Assembly: GCF_026183695.1 (NCBI RefSeq)
Contig: NZ_JAPFRD010000011.1
Span: 718,796-782,795 of the forward strand
Length of the DNA: 64,000 nucleotides
Direction of reading: 5' to 3'
From: Alteromonas aquimaris
Lineage (GTDB): Bacteria > Pseudomonadota > Gammaproteobacteria > Enterobacterales > Alteromonadaceae
Shown here: positions 1 to 8,022 of the stretch, piece by piece
Layout: each line of letters starts with the position of its first letter
Position numbering within the stretch: the first letter of the stretch is position 1
The notes under the pieces: generated by a model
Databases searched by the model: none
What the model saw: the letters and a program-made list of their open reading frames with translations, nothing else
Told to the model about the DNA's origin: nothing
Made by a program: the position numbers and the translations under genes

Positions 1-199
1 TTTCCAATTACCGTAATAATGAGTGACTGCATAGTTTTCCTTTGATAACAAGTAACCTAAGTGATATTTCAAAGATAGATGGGTTATGCCTAATTTTAAA
101 GATGCGTTATTGATTTGATAGCAGAAAAAATTTTTTTGGTGCACAATATTTGTTCAGCCTTGGTTCGAAAATGTCACCACATTTAGGAAGGGAATAAAA

Positions 200-934
200 A
201 TGAAGAACTTGCCAGCTGTTTCAGACGAAAACTGTATGAAGGATTACCCTGAGATCCGGGCAAATGAACGAGATAGGTTGCTGCAGTACGTACGCATACG
301 TCCTCACTCGAATGTGTTGGATATTCAAGCTGCTGGTGGTTATTTGTCTGACAAGGTTTACCGTAATCTGCAAGGGCAGGTAACCTGTTATTGTCTTGAG
401 CCAAGTGATATTCATCGGGCGCGCTTAAAGTCATACCATGTTGCCGTAAACGATGAAGTAGAATGCTTTCCGCAAATTGCTACTGAATCGATGGACGTTG
501 CAATCGGTCTGGCTGGTTTACACCATAGCGATTGTCATCAATCTACTCTAAACGAGGCGTACCGCTCGTTAAAATCAGGGGGCCAACTGGCTATCTGTGA
601 TGTGGTAGTTGGTTCAAATATAGCGCGCTGGTTAAACGAATATGTAGATGCCCATTCGGCCTCTGGCCATAAGGGCGTGTTTATAGAGGAAACCAGCCTG
701 CGAGCCCAGTTAGTGAAAGCGGGTTTTAGCAACGTTCGTTTATCTCACGATGATGTTCCCTGGGTTTTCCCATCTATGTCGGTATTTGTAAACTTTTTTA
801 AAGGACTCTTTGGCTTAGAGACCTCACTACACGAAATCGAAAACGCAATTTTTGATTATTTCACTCCCCAAATTCATGCCGAACAGGTTATATTGCCGTG
901 GCGTCTGCTCTATGCAACCGGCCTGAAAACGTAA
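200..934 (+). CDS. Class I SAM-dependent methyltransferase-like protein
   Basis: A 244-residue protein with the layout of a class I methyltransferase. Motif I is VLDIQAAGG near residues 38-46, where the usual GxGxG glycines are partly replaced. An acidic strand end follows (CLEPSD), then the DVAIGLAGLHHSD segment and a motif resembling ELYRVLKPGG (EAYRSLKSGGQLAI). A C-terminal helical part probably forms the substrate lid. No signal peptide or membrane segment is visible. The start is supported by AGGAAGGG 7 bases upstream. The substrate is unknown; ubiquinone/menaquinone-type or small-molecule methylation are family possibilities only. It stands alone, 143 bases before the phytochrome gene. 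The degenerate motif I leaves some doubt about SAM binding. Confidence 0.7.
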   Translation: MKNLPAVSDENCMKDYPEIRANERDRLLQYVRIRPHSNVLDIQAAGGYLSDKVYRNLQGQVTCYCLEPSDIHRARLKSYHVAVNDEVECFPQIATESMDVAIGLAGLHHSDCHQSTLNEAYRSLKSGGQLAICDVVVGSNIARWLNEYVDAHSASGHKGVFIEETSLRAQLVKAGFSNVRLSHDDVPWVFPSMSVFVNFFKGLFGLETSLHEIENAIFDYFTPQIHAEQVILPWRLLYATGLKT

Positions 935-955
935 AAACTATCGTCTTTAGAATTT

Positions 956-973
956 CGAATAGTCAGCTATTCG
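956..973 (+). terminator. Stem-loop after the methyltransferase gene
   Basis: CGAATAG and CTATTCG form a 7-bp stem with a 4-base loop, 22 bases after the methyltransferase stop. The following bases are only moderately T-rich, so it is at best a weak intrinsic terminator. Confidence 0.3.
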
Positions 974-1077
974 TGTTAGTCTGTTTCGCATTTTATTTCG
1001 TTTAATATAAGTCGCAGCTGGCGCAGCACTCGCTGCTTAATAGACATCACAATATGACATTGACCAGGATATAATGA

Positions 1078-3741
1078 ATGCAGCAGGAACAACCGCAATT
1101 TGCTTTTGATAAATGTGAAAACGAGCCGATCCACATTCCAGAAAGCATTCAGAGCTACGGCTTTTTAATTGCGTTCAATATCACGGATAAACGTGTCGCT
1201 ATCATCAGCGAAAATGTTGACAGTTTATTTAAGGCTGACGAATCCATTATAGGAGAGGACTTCTTAAGCTTACTGCGTCCAGAAACGGAAGAAAAATCAT
1301 TTTTGGAACTTACCCTTAAGCGGGTCCAGGAAAATAAAATTCGCCTGCCAATTCGCCTGACTCTTAATGAATCCTTGCTGGCCCCTGATGCAGATATAGA
1401 ATACCTGGCCGTTGTTTACAGCAGTGGTGAACACTTTGTGGTGGAGTTAGAGCCTTCGACTGAGTTTCGCGATACTTACAGTGCAGAACAATTCATCAAG
1501 CTTTACGCGATGAGTATTGCCCCGCGCTTTAAACACCTTACCTCCCTGAAAGAAATGGCGCAGGAGATGGTGGCGACGATCCGCTTTCTCACTAATATGG
1601 ACAGAGTGGTTCTGTACAAATTCAATGAAGATTTTTCAGGTAAAGTCATTGCTGAGGCCAAAGCGGATGATATTGATTCTTATCAGGATCTGTACTTTCC
1701 GGCATCCGACATACCCGCACAAGCTCGGGAACTGTATAAAACCAACTGGGTTCGTTTAACGCCAGACACCGAACTCGATGCATCGCGGTTGATACCCTCC
1801 ATTGAAAAAACCGGCCGCGAGCCACTTGATCTGACACGTTCCCTGTTACGCCGTTTTTCACCTATCCACTTGCAATATATTCGTAACCAGGGGCTTCGCG
1901 CATCGTTTAGCGTTTCTTTGGTAACTGATGGCGAGCTTTACGGCATGATTTCCTGCCATCACCGAGAACCATGTTACATTCCACAGGATGTACGTTTGCA
2001 GTGTGAGAATTTAAGCCAGTTATTTTCCTGGCACTTATTAGCGAAAGAACAGGAAATTGCGAAAGCAAAAAAAACAAACATTGAGCGCGCGGTTGACGAA
2101 ATGCTGGATAAGATTGGACCGTCAAATCCAATCGGTCGGGTAGTCAAAAGTGGTGAAAAAGCGTTTCTAGATGCCATGAATTGTGATGGGTTCATTTACT
2201 TTTCGCAGTACGAAACCATTACGCTGGGTAAAACCCTGCCAATTGATTTAGTTAAAACAATTTTTTCTGCAGCCAGTCGTGCAGATGCCTTCCCCTATAC
2301 CAATGATAATCTTTCAGAAACCTGGCCGGAAGTGAAGGAACATGGTTTAGCAGGGATTATGATAATTCCTTTATTTGAGAAAAAGCGCTATTTCACAGCC
2401 TGGTTTCGTAAAGAATCCGTGAGGGTTCAAAAGTGGATTGGGGCCGAAAACGAGAAATCCGAAGATGCGCCTAAAGAAGAGCGTTTAAAACCGCGCACCT
2501 CCTTTGCCATTCATGAAAGGAAAATAATTAACCACTCAGCGCCCTTTGATAGTGCTGATATCGACACTGCCTACCGATTAAACCGGATGTTTTTAGTGTA
2601 CGCATTGGATGTGCAGGAGCGCATGCACATCAGCATTCAGGAGCTGGAAAAACAAGACCAGTATCGAAACGAATTTTTAGCCACGCTTGCTCACGAATTG
2701 CGTAACCCGCTAGGACCGATTATGTCGGGCGCCAGTATTTTAGAATCCACTGATGATGAGGCAACCAAAAAAAGGGTCAGTGCGATCATCAGTCGCCAGG
2801 CAGAGTATATGTCTAAGCTGGTCAATGACCTGATGGACGTATCTCGCATCACCCAAGGCAAAGTGAAGTTGGAGTTCGAACGGCTGAATATACAAGATAT
2901 CATCGCCGAATCACTGGAAATGGTCAATCAGCATATTAAGTCAAAAAATCACGATGTGAGTGTAAAGTATCTTGAAGACGGGGTGCCCGTTTTTGGTGAT
3001 CGAGCTCGCTTAAGTCAGATTTTTTCAAATATTATTCACAACGCGGCGAAATATACTGACGAAAACGGAAAAATCTCTATTAGCGTCAAACAGGAAGCCA
3101 GTTTAGTCGTCGTCCGCATTACCGATAGTGGACTGGGAATTCCCCACGAGCGATTGTCTGATGTATTTAATATGTTTACCCAGATTGAAGCACATTCAAC
3201 CCATACCAAAGGTGGGCTGGGTATTGGATTAACATTAGTTAGTAAACTAGTCGCCCTTCATCACGGAAGCATTTCTGTAGAAAGTGAAGGGGAAGGAAAG
3301 GGCAGTACCTTTGAAATTCGTCTGCCTGTTTCGCAATCTGCCTATGAGCAGACAACATACACGGTGGGGGAGCACAAAACGGTGGCACAAAAAAAAGTAA
3401 TGTTTGTTGATGATAACGCAGACCTGGTGGATACCTATTGTTTATTGTGCGAAGCCATTGGTTTTGAAACCTGCGGGGTATCCGAGCCAAAAGAAGCGGT
3501 TGCTGCCTTTAAAACGTTTAAACCAGACTGCGTGTTCCTCGATATTGGCATGCCAGAACTGGATGGTTATGAACTATGTAAGCTGTTAAAGGTATTACCC
3601 GAAGCCCAAGGCGTAAAATTTTATTCGCAAAGCGGCTGGGGGAGTGACAAATACATTGAAGAATCTAAAGCTGCAGGATTTGATGCACATTATGTAAAGC
3701 CACTTACCAAAGACACTTTGGAATCGATATTAGCGAAATAA
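1078..3741 (+). CDS. Hybrid bacteriophytochrome histidine kinase
   Basis: This is a red/far-red light sensor kinase of 887 residues. An N-terminal PAS_2 domain carries the biliverdin-binding Cys13 in FDKCENEPIHIP. A GAF domain follows with the phytochrome signature PASDIPAQARELY near residues 207-219 and SPIHLQYIRNQG, then a PHY domain to about residue 510. The HisKA motif LAHELRNP has phospho-acceptor His539. An ATPase domain has DSGLGIP and GGLGIGL. A C-terminal receiver (residues about 767-885) has Asp822 in FLDIGMPELDG and a conserved Lys in YVKPL. Phosphate probably passes intramolecularly from His539 to Asp822. Another ATG lies 4 bases upstream in a different frame. No heme oxygenase gene for making biliverdin is in the window, and the output partner is not evident. 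Confidence 0.93.
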   Translation: MQQEQPQFAFDKCENEPIHIPESIQSYGFLIAFNITDKRVAIISENVDSLFKADESIIGEDFLSLLRPETEEKSFLELTLKRVQENKIRLPIRLTLNESLLAPDADIEYLAVVYSSGEHFVVELEPSTEFRDTYSAEQFIKLYAMSIAPRFKHLTSLKEMAQEMVATIRFLTNMDRVVLYKFNEDFSGKVIAEAKADDIDSYQDLYFPASDIPAQARELYKTNWVRLTPDTELDASRLIPSIEKTGREPLDLTRSLLRRFSPIHLQYIRNQGLRASFSVSLVTDGELYGMISCHHREPCYIPQDVRLQCENLSQLFSWHLLAKEQEIAKAKKTNIERAVDEMLDKIGPSNPIGRVVKSGEKAFLDAMNCDGFIYFSQYETITLGKTLPIDLVKTIFSAASRADAFPYTNDNLSETWPEVKEHGLAGIMIIPLFEKKRYFTAWFRKESVRVQKWIGAENEKSEDAPKEERLKPRTSFAIHERKIINHSAPFDSADIDTAYRLNRMFLVYALDVQERMHISIQELEKQDQYRNEFLATLAHELRNPLGPIMSGASILESTDDEATKKRVSAIISRQAEYMSKLVNDLMDVSRITQGKVKLEFERLNIQDIIAESLEMVNQHIKSKNHDVSVKYLEDGVPVFGDRARLSQIFSNIIHNAAKYTDENGKISISVKQEASLVVVRITDSGLGIPHERLSDVFNMFTQIEAHSTHTKGGLGIGLTLVSKLVALHHGSISVESEGEGKGSTFEIRLPVSQSAYEQTTYTVGEHKTVAQKKVMFVDDNADLVDTYCLLCEAIGFETCGVSEPKEAVAAFKTFKPDCVFLDIGMPELDGYELCKLLKVLPEAQGVKFYSQSGWGSDKYIEESKAAGFDAHYVKPLTKDTLESILAK

Positions 3742-3823
3742 AGGGACGAGCAAGATAAGGTTATTGAGGTTTTTAATCTGTATGCTAGATTAAAAAGGTC
3801 TTTTCTAATCATAAGAATTAACT

Positions 3824-4732
3824 ATGAAATGGCCTAACCTCAAACACCTGCATTATTTGGTAACCCTGCACCAAGAACAAAACTTTCATAAGGCCGCTCA
3901 ACGTTGTAACGTAAGCCAGTCAACGCTGAGCACGGCAATTCAAAACTTAGAAGATCATTTTGGCTCGCAGTTGTTGGAACGCGAGCATAAAACCTTTGTA
4001 TTTACTTCGTTAGGACTCGACGTAGTCGATAAAAGTAAAATGCTGTTGCAGGACGCAAGTGAACTGATTGATTTTGCCCAAAACGCAGGCCAATGGGACA
4101 GTGGTGCCGTCAAGTTAGGCGTTATTCCTACCATCGCCCCATTTCTCTTTGAGGGTATGCTGGGTGGCTTCAAAACTTTCCTTCCCAAACTTAGCGTAGA
4201 GTTGCAGGAGGACACCACCGACAACTTGTTGCAACAGCTGACCGATGGCGAATTGGATTTGCTGATCTTAGCGCTTCCTATAGAAACACCTGGGTGCAAA
4301 CAGATGATTCTCGGCCATGATCCTTTTCACCTTATCGCCCACCGCGAATTAGCCGCCACCTTACCTGACCCTCTGGATATACAACTATTACCAAAGCGCA
4401 GTATTTTTTTATTACAACAAGAACATTGCATGACGGGTCATGCTGTGAGTGCCTGTGGCTTGCAGCATCGAGAGCAAGTCAGTAATTTGGCGGCAAGCAG
4501 TCTGTATACATTGGTAAAGTTAGCTAACAGCAAACTGGGCTATACTTTTTTACCAGAATTAGCGCTAAACCAACAAATTCTCGATAATACCAAGCTAGTC
4601 GCAATGCCAGCCGAACAAGGCGCATGGCGCGAAATCGGGCTGGTATGGCGTGCAGGCACAACGCGCATGCAACTGTTCCGCCGAATTGGTGAAATTGTAG
4701 CCCCCTTATTACCTCTCCCCATCCTGGGATAA
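3824..4732 (+). CDS. oxyR: LysR-family regulator of the OxyR type
   Basis: A 302-residue LysR-type regulator. The N-terminal winged helix (residues 4-62) reads LKHLHYLVTLHQEQNFHKAAQ with SQSTLSTAIQNLE as the recognition helix. The effector domain contains EHCMTGHAVSAC, giving Cys202 and Cys211 with eight residues between them. This matches the Cys199/Cys208 peroxide-sensing pair of E. coli OxyR in spacing and in the preceding Gly/Glu-His context. The protein therefore probably forms a disulfide on H2O2 exposure and activates antioxidant genes. No catalase, ahpC or other typical target is adjacent, so the regulon must lie elsewhere. It is a single gene between the phytochrome and the sigma-factor operon. 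Confidence 0.85.
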   Translation: MKWPNLKHLHYLVTLHQEQNFHKAAQRCNVSQSTLSTAIQNLEDHFGSQLLEREHKTFVFTSLGLDVVDKSKMLLQDASELIDFAQNAGQWDSGAVKLGVIPTIAPFLFEGMLGGFKTFLPKLSVELQEDTTDNLLQQLTDGELDLLILALPIETPGCKQMILGHDPFHLIAHRELAATLPDPLDIQLLPKRSIFLLQQEHCMTGHAVSACGLQHREQVSNLAASSLYTLVKLANSKLGYTFLPELALNQQILDNTKLVAMPAEQGAWREIGLVWRAGTTRMQLFRRIGEIVAPLLPLPILG

Positions 4733-4826
4733 AATTTTTTAATTTATAGCAAACTTTTTTATGCAATGGCTCGACATTAATCGGTAAGCAGTGACAACTC
4801 AATAACAATAATGAAGAGGACACAAG

Positions 4827-5369
4827 GTGTTCGAAAAACGGGACGAACAACTGGTTGCAAAAGCGCGTAATGGCGATAAAAAAGCGTGGTTTACATTAAT
4901 CCAGCGTTACGAGCAGCCAATTTATCAATATGGCATAAGAATGACCGGCAATACGCATGACGCCGCCGATCTTATGCAGGACATTTTCGTGTCGGTGTTT
5001 AAAAGTCTTTCGAACTATCGGGGAGAAGGGGCCTTTAGAGGATGGTTGTTCAAGATTGCGCATTATCGTTGTATGGAATTTTATCGCCGTAAACGTCCGC
5101 AGCAATCTTTGGATGAATGTCCAGAGCAGATATCCGAAGAGGATACACCAGAAATTGGAATGTTATCAGATGAATCGAGCAAACAGGTGTTAAAAGCAAT
5201 GCAAAAGTTATCCGTGGCTCAAAAGGCGGTGGTAGAGCTTAAATTTTTTCATCATTTCACGTTTGATGAAATTGCCCAGCAGCTAGGACTTTCTTCCAAT
5301 ACGGTTAAATCCAGACTGTATAGCGCGTTAAACAAGTTAAAACTGGATTTGGAGGTGGAAAATGCATAA
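4827..5369 (+). CDS. ECF-type RNA polymerase sigma factor
   Basis: A 180-residue extracytoplasmic-function sigma factor. Region 2 is at residues about 20-90 (YGIRMTGNTHDAADLMQDIFVSVF, then FRGWLFKIAHYRCMEFYRR). Region 4 is at about 125-175, ending with the helix-turn-helix FTFDEIAQQLGLSSNTVKSRLYSALNKLK. It should direct RNA polymerase to a small set of envelope- or stress-related promoters. The start is GTG, chosen because GAAGAGGA lies 6 bases upstream and the nearby ATG is out of frame. The stop overlaps the next gene by 8 bases, so the two are translationally coupled. AAACTTT near 4751 and TCGACA at 4771 could be an autoregulated ECF promoter, but this is weak. Confidence 0.93.
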   Translation: MFEKRDEQLVAKARNGDKKAWFTLIQRYEQPIYQYGIRMTGNTHDAADLMQDIFVSVFKSLSNYRGEGAFRGWLFKIAHYRCMEFYRRKRPQQSLDECPEQISEEDTPEIGMLSDESSKQVLKAMQKLSVAQKAVVELKFFHHFTFDEIAQQLGLSSNTVKSRLYSALNKLKLDLEVENA

Positions 5370-6036
5370 TCCCGAGTACGAATCACTTATCACTAAATGG
5401 TTGGATGGTGAGCTGTCTGTCGAGGAAAGACAACGCTTTGAACAACTTTGCTTAGAGGATGATGAGTTTGCCGCACAAGTGGAAACAGCCAATCAGTTTA
5501 CTTTAGCTGCCGAGCAATTTGAGCAGGCTCCTGTCCCTGCCTGGAACAAAGAAGCAACGTATTTTGATTTACAATCTAACGCACCATGGTGGCAGTTCCA
5601 ATGGCTGCCGGTCGCTTCAATGGCTATGTCTGCAGCGGCCATGGTGATGGTGTTATCCGGGTTTCATGTGCAAGTGAATGATGGCCAGATGACGCTAGGC
5701 TTCAATCGAGGGATAAGTGAAAAAGACATTAATCAAATGGTGGCGAGTCGTTTGGATGAATATAAAGAGTCCAATCAATTACTGCTAACCCAATACATGG
5801 ACGCCATGGCCAAACAGCAGCAGGAAAATGGCGCTCAGCTAACCCAATATCTACTGTCTTCAAGCAGACAGGAACGAAGAGAAGATTTTGCCGAGTTGGT
5901 TAAATTTATCAACCAACAACGTAGTGACGATCAGCACTTTTATGCTCGTCAAATTAATAACCTTGAACAGGAAATTGATGCAATAGGCAGTACCTATTCT
6001 GGCCTGGGCAGACCTTTGGAGACAACTCATGAATAA
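5362..6036 (+). CDS. Probable membrane-anchored anti-sigma factor
   Basis: A 224-residue protein starting inside the sigma-factor gene (8-base overlap, ATG then TAA of the upstream frame). The N-terminal part (residues 1-60) is acidic and helical, starting ESLITKWLDGELSVEERQRFEQL, the typical shape of an anti-sigma domain, but it lacks the HxxxCxxC zinc motif. A membrane segment at about residues 77-97 (PVASMAMSAAAMVMVLSGF) follows a WWQFQW interface. The remaining 120 residues are predicted periplasmic and helical, rich in Gln and Glu. It probably holds the sigma factor at the inner membrane until a periplasmic signal arrives. The gene ends with another 8-base overlap into the coiled-coil gene. 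Confidence 0.75.
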   Translation: MHNPEYESLITKWLDGELSVEERQRFEQLCLEDDEFAAQVETANQFTLAAEQFEQAPVPAWNKEATYFDLQSNAPWWQFQWLPVASMAMSAAAMVMVLSGFHVQVNDGQMTLGFNRGISEKDINQMVASRLDEYKESNQLLLTQYMDAMAKQQQENGAQLTQYLLSSSRQERREDFAELVKFINQQRSDDQHFYARQINNLEQEIDAIGSTYSGLGRPLETTHE

Positions 6037-6961
6037 GTTAAAACGTAATTCAATCGCCGCCCTTATGCTGGCCACCAGTTTCGGCTTTGTAGGGGCGAGC
6101 CAAGCGGCTTCAAAAAATTATGTTGAATTAAACAAAGAAATAGAAATTATGACGGGGGTTTTGGATACCGCTTTAAAACAAAGCAGTGGCGAACGCAGCA
6201 TTCGTTACCGTTCACTTGATGCTACCTATTTGGCTGAGCAGGGGGTGGTGTACACCGTCTCGACTCGTAGTACTGGGATAGGCTTACTAAGTGGGTTGAG
6301 GGATATTTTTATCAGCGTACCTGACGCGCCTGCGCCACCAGATGTATTTATTTCAGGAGAGGATGGGATAGAAATCGATTTTGATCACGATTGGGAAAGT
6401 TTTGCCGAAGAAACCGTTCACCATTTTGAAGAAGCCTTCCGAGAGCAACGCGAAGAGATGCGCGAGTTGCGCAGTAAAGAGAGAGAACTGGCGTGGGAGC
6501 AGCGAGAACTAGAACGTGAGCACCGAGATTTGAAATTTGAATTGCGGCAGGCTGATCGCGAAAGAGAACAGGAGCTAAAAGAAGAGCTGCAAGGCGTGGA
6601 ACAGAAAATGAAACAATTTGAGCAGCGAAAACAGGAGTTAACGAAACAAGCGCAGGAAATTGAACAGGAACAAAAACAAAAGCTTAACAAGCGAAAAGAA
6701 GCACAGCAAAAAGCTTACAAGCAATTTTTGGCAAACTTTGAATCGAATATAGGTGATGCATTATGTCGCTTCGGAAATGGTTTACGTGGATTACCAGAGA
6801 GTGAAAATGTTAGCTTTGTTCTGAAGGACTTCAGCCGCAACGATAATAATCAGTTATTGGATCGTGTGTACGTCTTCTCACAGGATAAAATTAAAAGTTG
6901 CGTCAGGGAAAAGATTAACTCCTCACAGTTGCTTTCGTCTGCTTCTGTGTATGATTTTTAA
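6029..6961 (+). CDS. Secreted coiled-coil protein of unknown function, third gene of a sigma-factor operon
   Basis: A 310-residue protein with a Sec signal peptide (KLKRNSIAALMLATSFGF, cleavage probably after ASQA at about residue 26). A small N-terminal domain (residues 28-110) contains LDATYLAEQGVVYTV. A very charged Glu/Arg/Gln-rich segment at about 135-235 is a strong coiled-coil candidate. A C-terminal domain contains IGDALCRFGNGLRGLP and ends with a second Cys (KSCVRE). I do not recognise a named family. The 8-base overlap with the anti-sigma gene and its export suggest it is the periplasmic partner that senses or executes the response. There is no lipobox, so it should be soluble or envelope-associated. 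Confidence 0.75.
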   Translation: MNKLKRNSIAALMLATSFGFVGASQAASKNYVELNKEIEIMTGVLDTALKQSSGERSIRYRSLDATYLAEQGVVYTVSTRSTGIGLLSGLRDIFISVPDAPAPPDVFISGEDGIEIDFDHDWESFAEETVHHFEEAFREQREEMRELRSKERELAWEQRELEREHRDLKFELRQADREREQELKEELQGVEQKMKQFEQRKQELTKQAQEIEQEQKQKLNKRKEAQQKAYKQFLANFESNIGDALCRFGNGLRGLPESENVSFVLKDFSRNDNNQLLDRVYVFSQDKIKSCVREKINSSQLLSSASVYDF

Positions 6962-7000
6962 CAACTCGTTTGATGCTTAAAAGCTCCAGCTTAAATCATC

Positions 7001-7025
7001 GACTGACCTTAGGATAAGGTCAGTC
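7001..7025 (+). terminator. Stem-loop downstream of the sigma-factor operon
   Basis: GACTGACCTT and AAGGTCAGTC form a perfect 10-bp stem with a 5-base loop, 39 bases after the coiled-coil gene. It is well placed to end or stabilise the 3' end of the operon transcript. There is no T-run after it, so it may be an mRNA 3' structure and not a classical intrinsic terminator. Confidence 0.5.
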
Positions 7026-7165
7026 AAAACACCCTCATCATTTCCAGACTCGTAGCAGAACTAAAAAACCGTCATTTCTACGCAAGTGGGAATCTCCACA
7101 CTAGAGAGGACAGTATGAAAGTGGCGTGTAATTTTATGTGGTGAGAAATGAGCTCCTTCGCCTCT

Positions 7166-7230
7166 GCGGAGGATGACGAATGAGGCGGAGGATGATGGAT
7201 GGGGCGGAGGATGACGACTTGGCGCGGAGG
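7166..7230. repeat. 19-base tandem repeat, about 3.5 units
   Basis: Units begin GCGGAGGATGA at 7166, 7185 and 7204, with a partial unit GCGGAGG at 7224. The period is 19, 19 and 20 bases and the unit ends diverge (CGAATGAG, TGGATGGG, CGACTTGGC). There are no spacers between units, so it is not a CRISPR array. It adjoins a degenerate dispersed repeat, so it may have grown from the end of that element. Confidence 0.7.
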
Positions 7231-7250
7231 TTTCCCCCTGTAAGAACCAT

Positions 7251-7288
7251 CACATAGGTAACATTTAAATGTCACCACATAGGTAACA
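7251..7288. repeat. Two 13-base direct repeats next to a transposase remnant
   Basis: CACATAGGTAACA occurs at 7251-7263 and again at 7276-7288, 25 bases apart and directly after the stop of the transposase tail (read on the minus strand as TGTTACCTATGTG). Their position suggests they are the terminal region of the same decayed insertion sequence. Confidence 0.55.
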
Positions 7289-7290
7289 CA

Positions 7291-7401
7291 TTAGGTTGGC
7301 CGTATCACTCGGCCAACACGCTCATCCACGATACCTAATGGATGGTTGTAGAAGTATAGTTGCCATTGGTCGTTGCCCACCGGTTTCTCGAATGCGCTAG
7401 T
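7291..7401 (-). pseudogene. C-terminal fragment of an insertion-sequence transposase
   Basis: An open stretch of 36 codons ends at TAA (7293-7291). It reads TSAFEKPVGNDQWQLYFYNH in its first part, then contains PLGIVDERVGRVIRPT. An in-frame TAG just upstream closes it. The pattern of an aromatic strand, then LGxxDE and a final R-x-P is like the C-terminus of rve-domain transposases or integrases of the IS481 kind; this family call is tentative. There is no start codon or catalytic DDE part, so it is a dead remnant. Direct repeats just beyond the stop support an IS end. Confidence 0.5.
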
Positions 7402-7412
7402 CTAGTGAAAAC

Positions 7413-7449
7413 AAAAAAAGCCACAGTTGCTCGCGCAAATGTGGCTTTA
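7413..7449 (-). terminator. Intrinsic terminator of the hppD/VOC operon
   Basis: AAAGCCACA and TGTGGCTTT pair around a 13-base loop. Read on the minus strand the stem is followed by a run of seven T. It lies about 25 bases after the VOC gene stop. Confidence 0.8.
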
Positions 7450-7473
7450 AAAAAGATTATACTAAGTCAGTTG

Positions 7474-8022
7474 TTAACTGTTTGCCCCAGAAAAATCACC
7501 GCCGCTATGCAACCAGTCGGCATGTTTTGGTGCTTGTTTGGTCTTAGACCACTCTTCAAGCATATCGGGTGCCACCCGCTTTAATTCTTCCAGCATGCCA
7601 GGTTTCGCAGTATTCGCTGCTAACTCAATGCGATGCCCATTGGGGTCGAAGAAATAAATAGACTTGAAAATTGTGTGATCCGTAGGCCCCAATACTTTAA
7701 TGCCATTGCTTTCTAACTTTTCTTTAGCAGCCAGCAATTCGTCCATGCTTTCTACTTCAAAGGCAATATGTTGAACCCACGCTGGGGTATTGGTATCACG
7801 ACCCATTTCAGGAGAGTTAGGAATTTCGAAGAACGCCAACACATTTCCCATCCCCGCATCTAAAAATACATGCATGTAAGGATCCGGCTCCTTCGTAGAA
7901 GGAACTTCGTTTTCCGCAATCGCTAACTGAAAGTCCATTCCTAACAGATCACGATAGAAAGTGACCGTCTCTTTGGCATCTTTACAGCGATATGCCACAT
8001 GATGAATACGTTTAATCGCCAT
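7474..8022 (-). CDS. VOC (glyoxalase/dioxygenase fold) family protein
   Basis: A 182-residue protein with a vicinal-oxygen-chelate fold. It starts IKRIHHVAYRCKDAKETVTFYRDLLGM (two beta-alpha-beta-beta-beta modules), has WVQHIAFEV near residue 95 and ends the second module with FDPNGHRIELA. The conserved His, His and Glu are the usual metal ligands of the fold. Its start overlaps the hppD stop by one base (TAATG), so it is co-translated with hppD. The context suggests a role in tyrosine or homogentisate breakdown, but the reaction cannot be read from sequence. A lyase, isomerase or ring-cleavage role remains open. Confidence 0.8.
   Translation of the reverse strand: MAIKRIHHVAYRCKDAKETVTFYRDLLGMDFQLAIAENEVPSTKEPDPYMHVFLDAGMGNVLAFFEIPNSPEMGRDTNTPAWVQHIAFEVESMDELLAAKEKLESNGIKVLGPTDHTIFKSIYFFDPNGHRIELAANTAKPGMLEELKRVAPDMLEEWSKTKQAPKHADWLHSGGDFSGANS

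Larger units (their letters stand above)
6962..7473. other. Gene-free repeat-rich interval with decayed IS sequence
   Basis: This 512-base interval between convergent operons has no intact gene. In order it holds a long stem-loop (7001-7025), a degenerate copy of the common 'GTCATTCC...GGGAAT' type of dispersed repeat (about 7070-7100), a 19-base tandem repeat (7166-7230), two 13-base direct repeats (7251-7288), a transposase tail (7291-7401) and a terminator (7413-7449). It reads as an accumulation site for mobile debris at an operon boundary. Confidence 0.7.

Noticed and set aside
1021-1077. Search for a heme oxygenase (bphO) next to the phytochrome
   Set aside because: The upstream gene is a methyltransferase and no heme-oxygenase motif is visible nearby.
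6418-6690. Cys/Ser-rich open frame on the minus strand
   Set aside because: It is the antisense of the Glu/Arg/Gln-rich coiled-coil gene; the odd composition follows from that repeat-like codon content.
7166-7230. Possible CRISPR array
   Set aside because: Repeat units are contiguous with no unique spacers and no cas genes are near.
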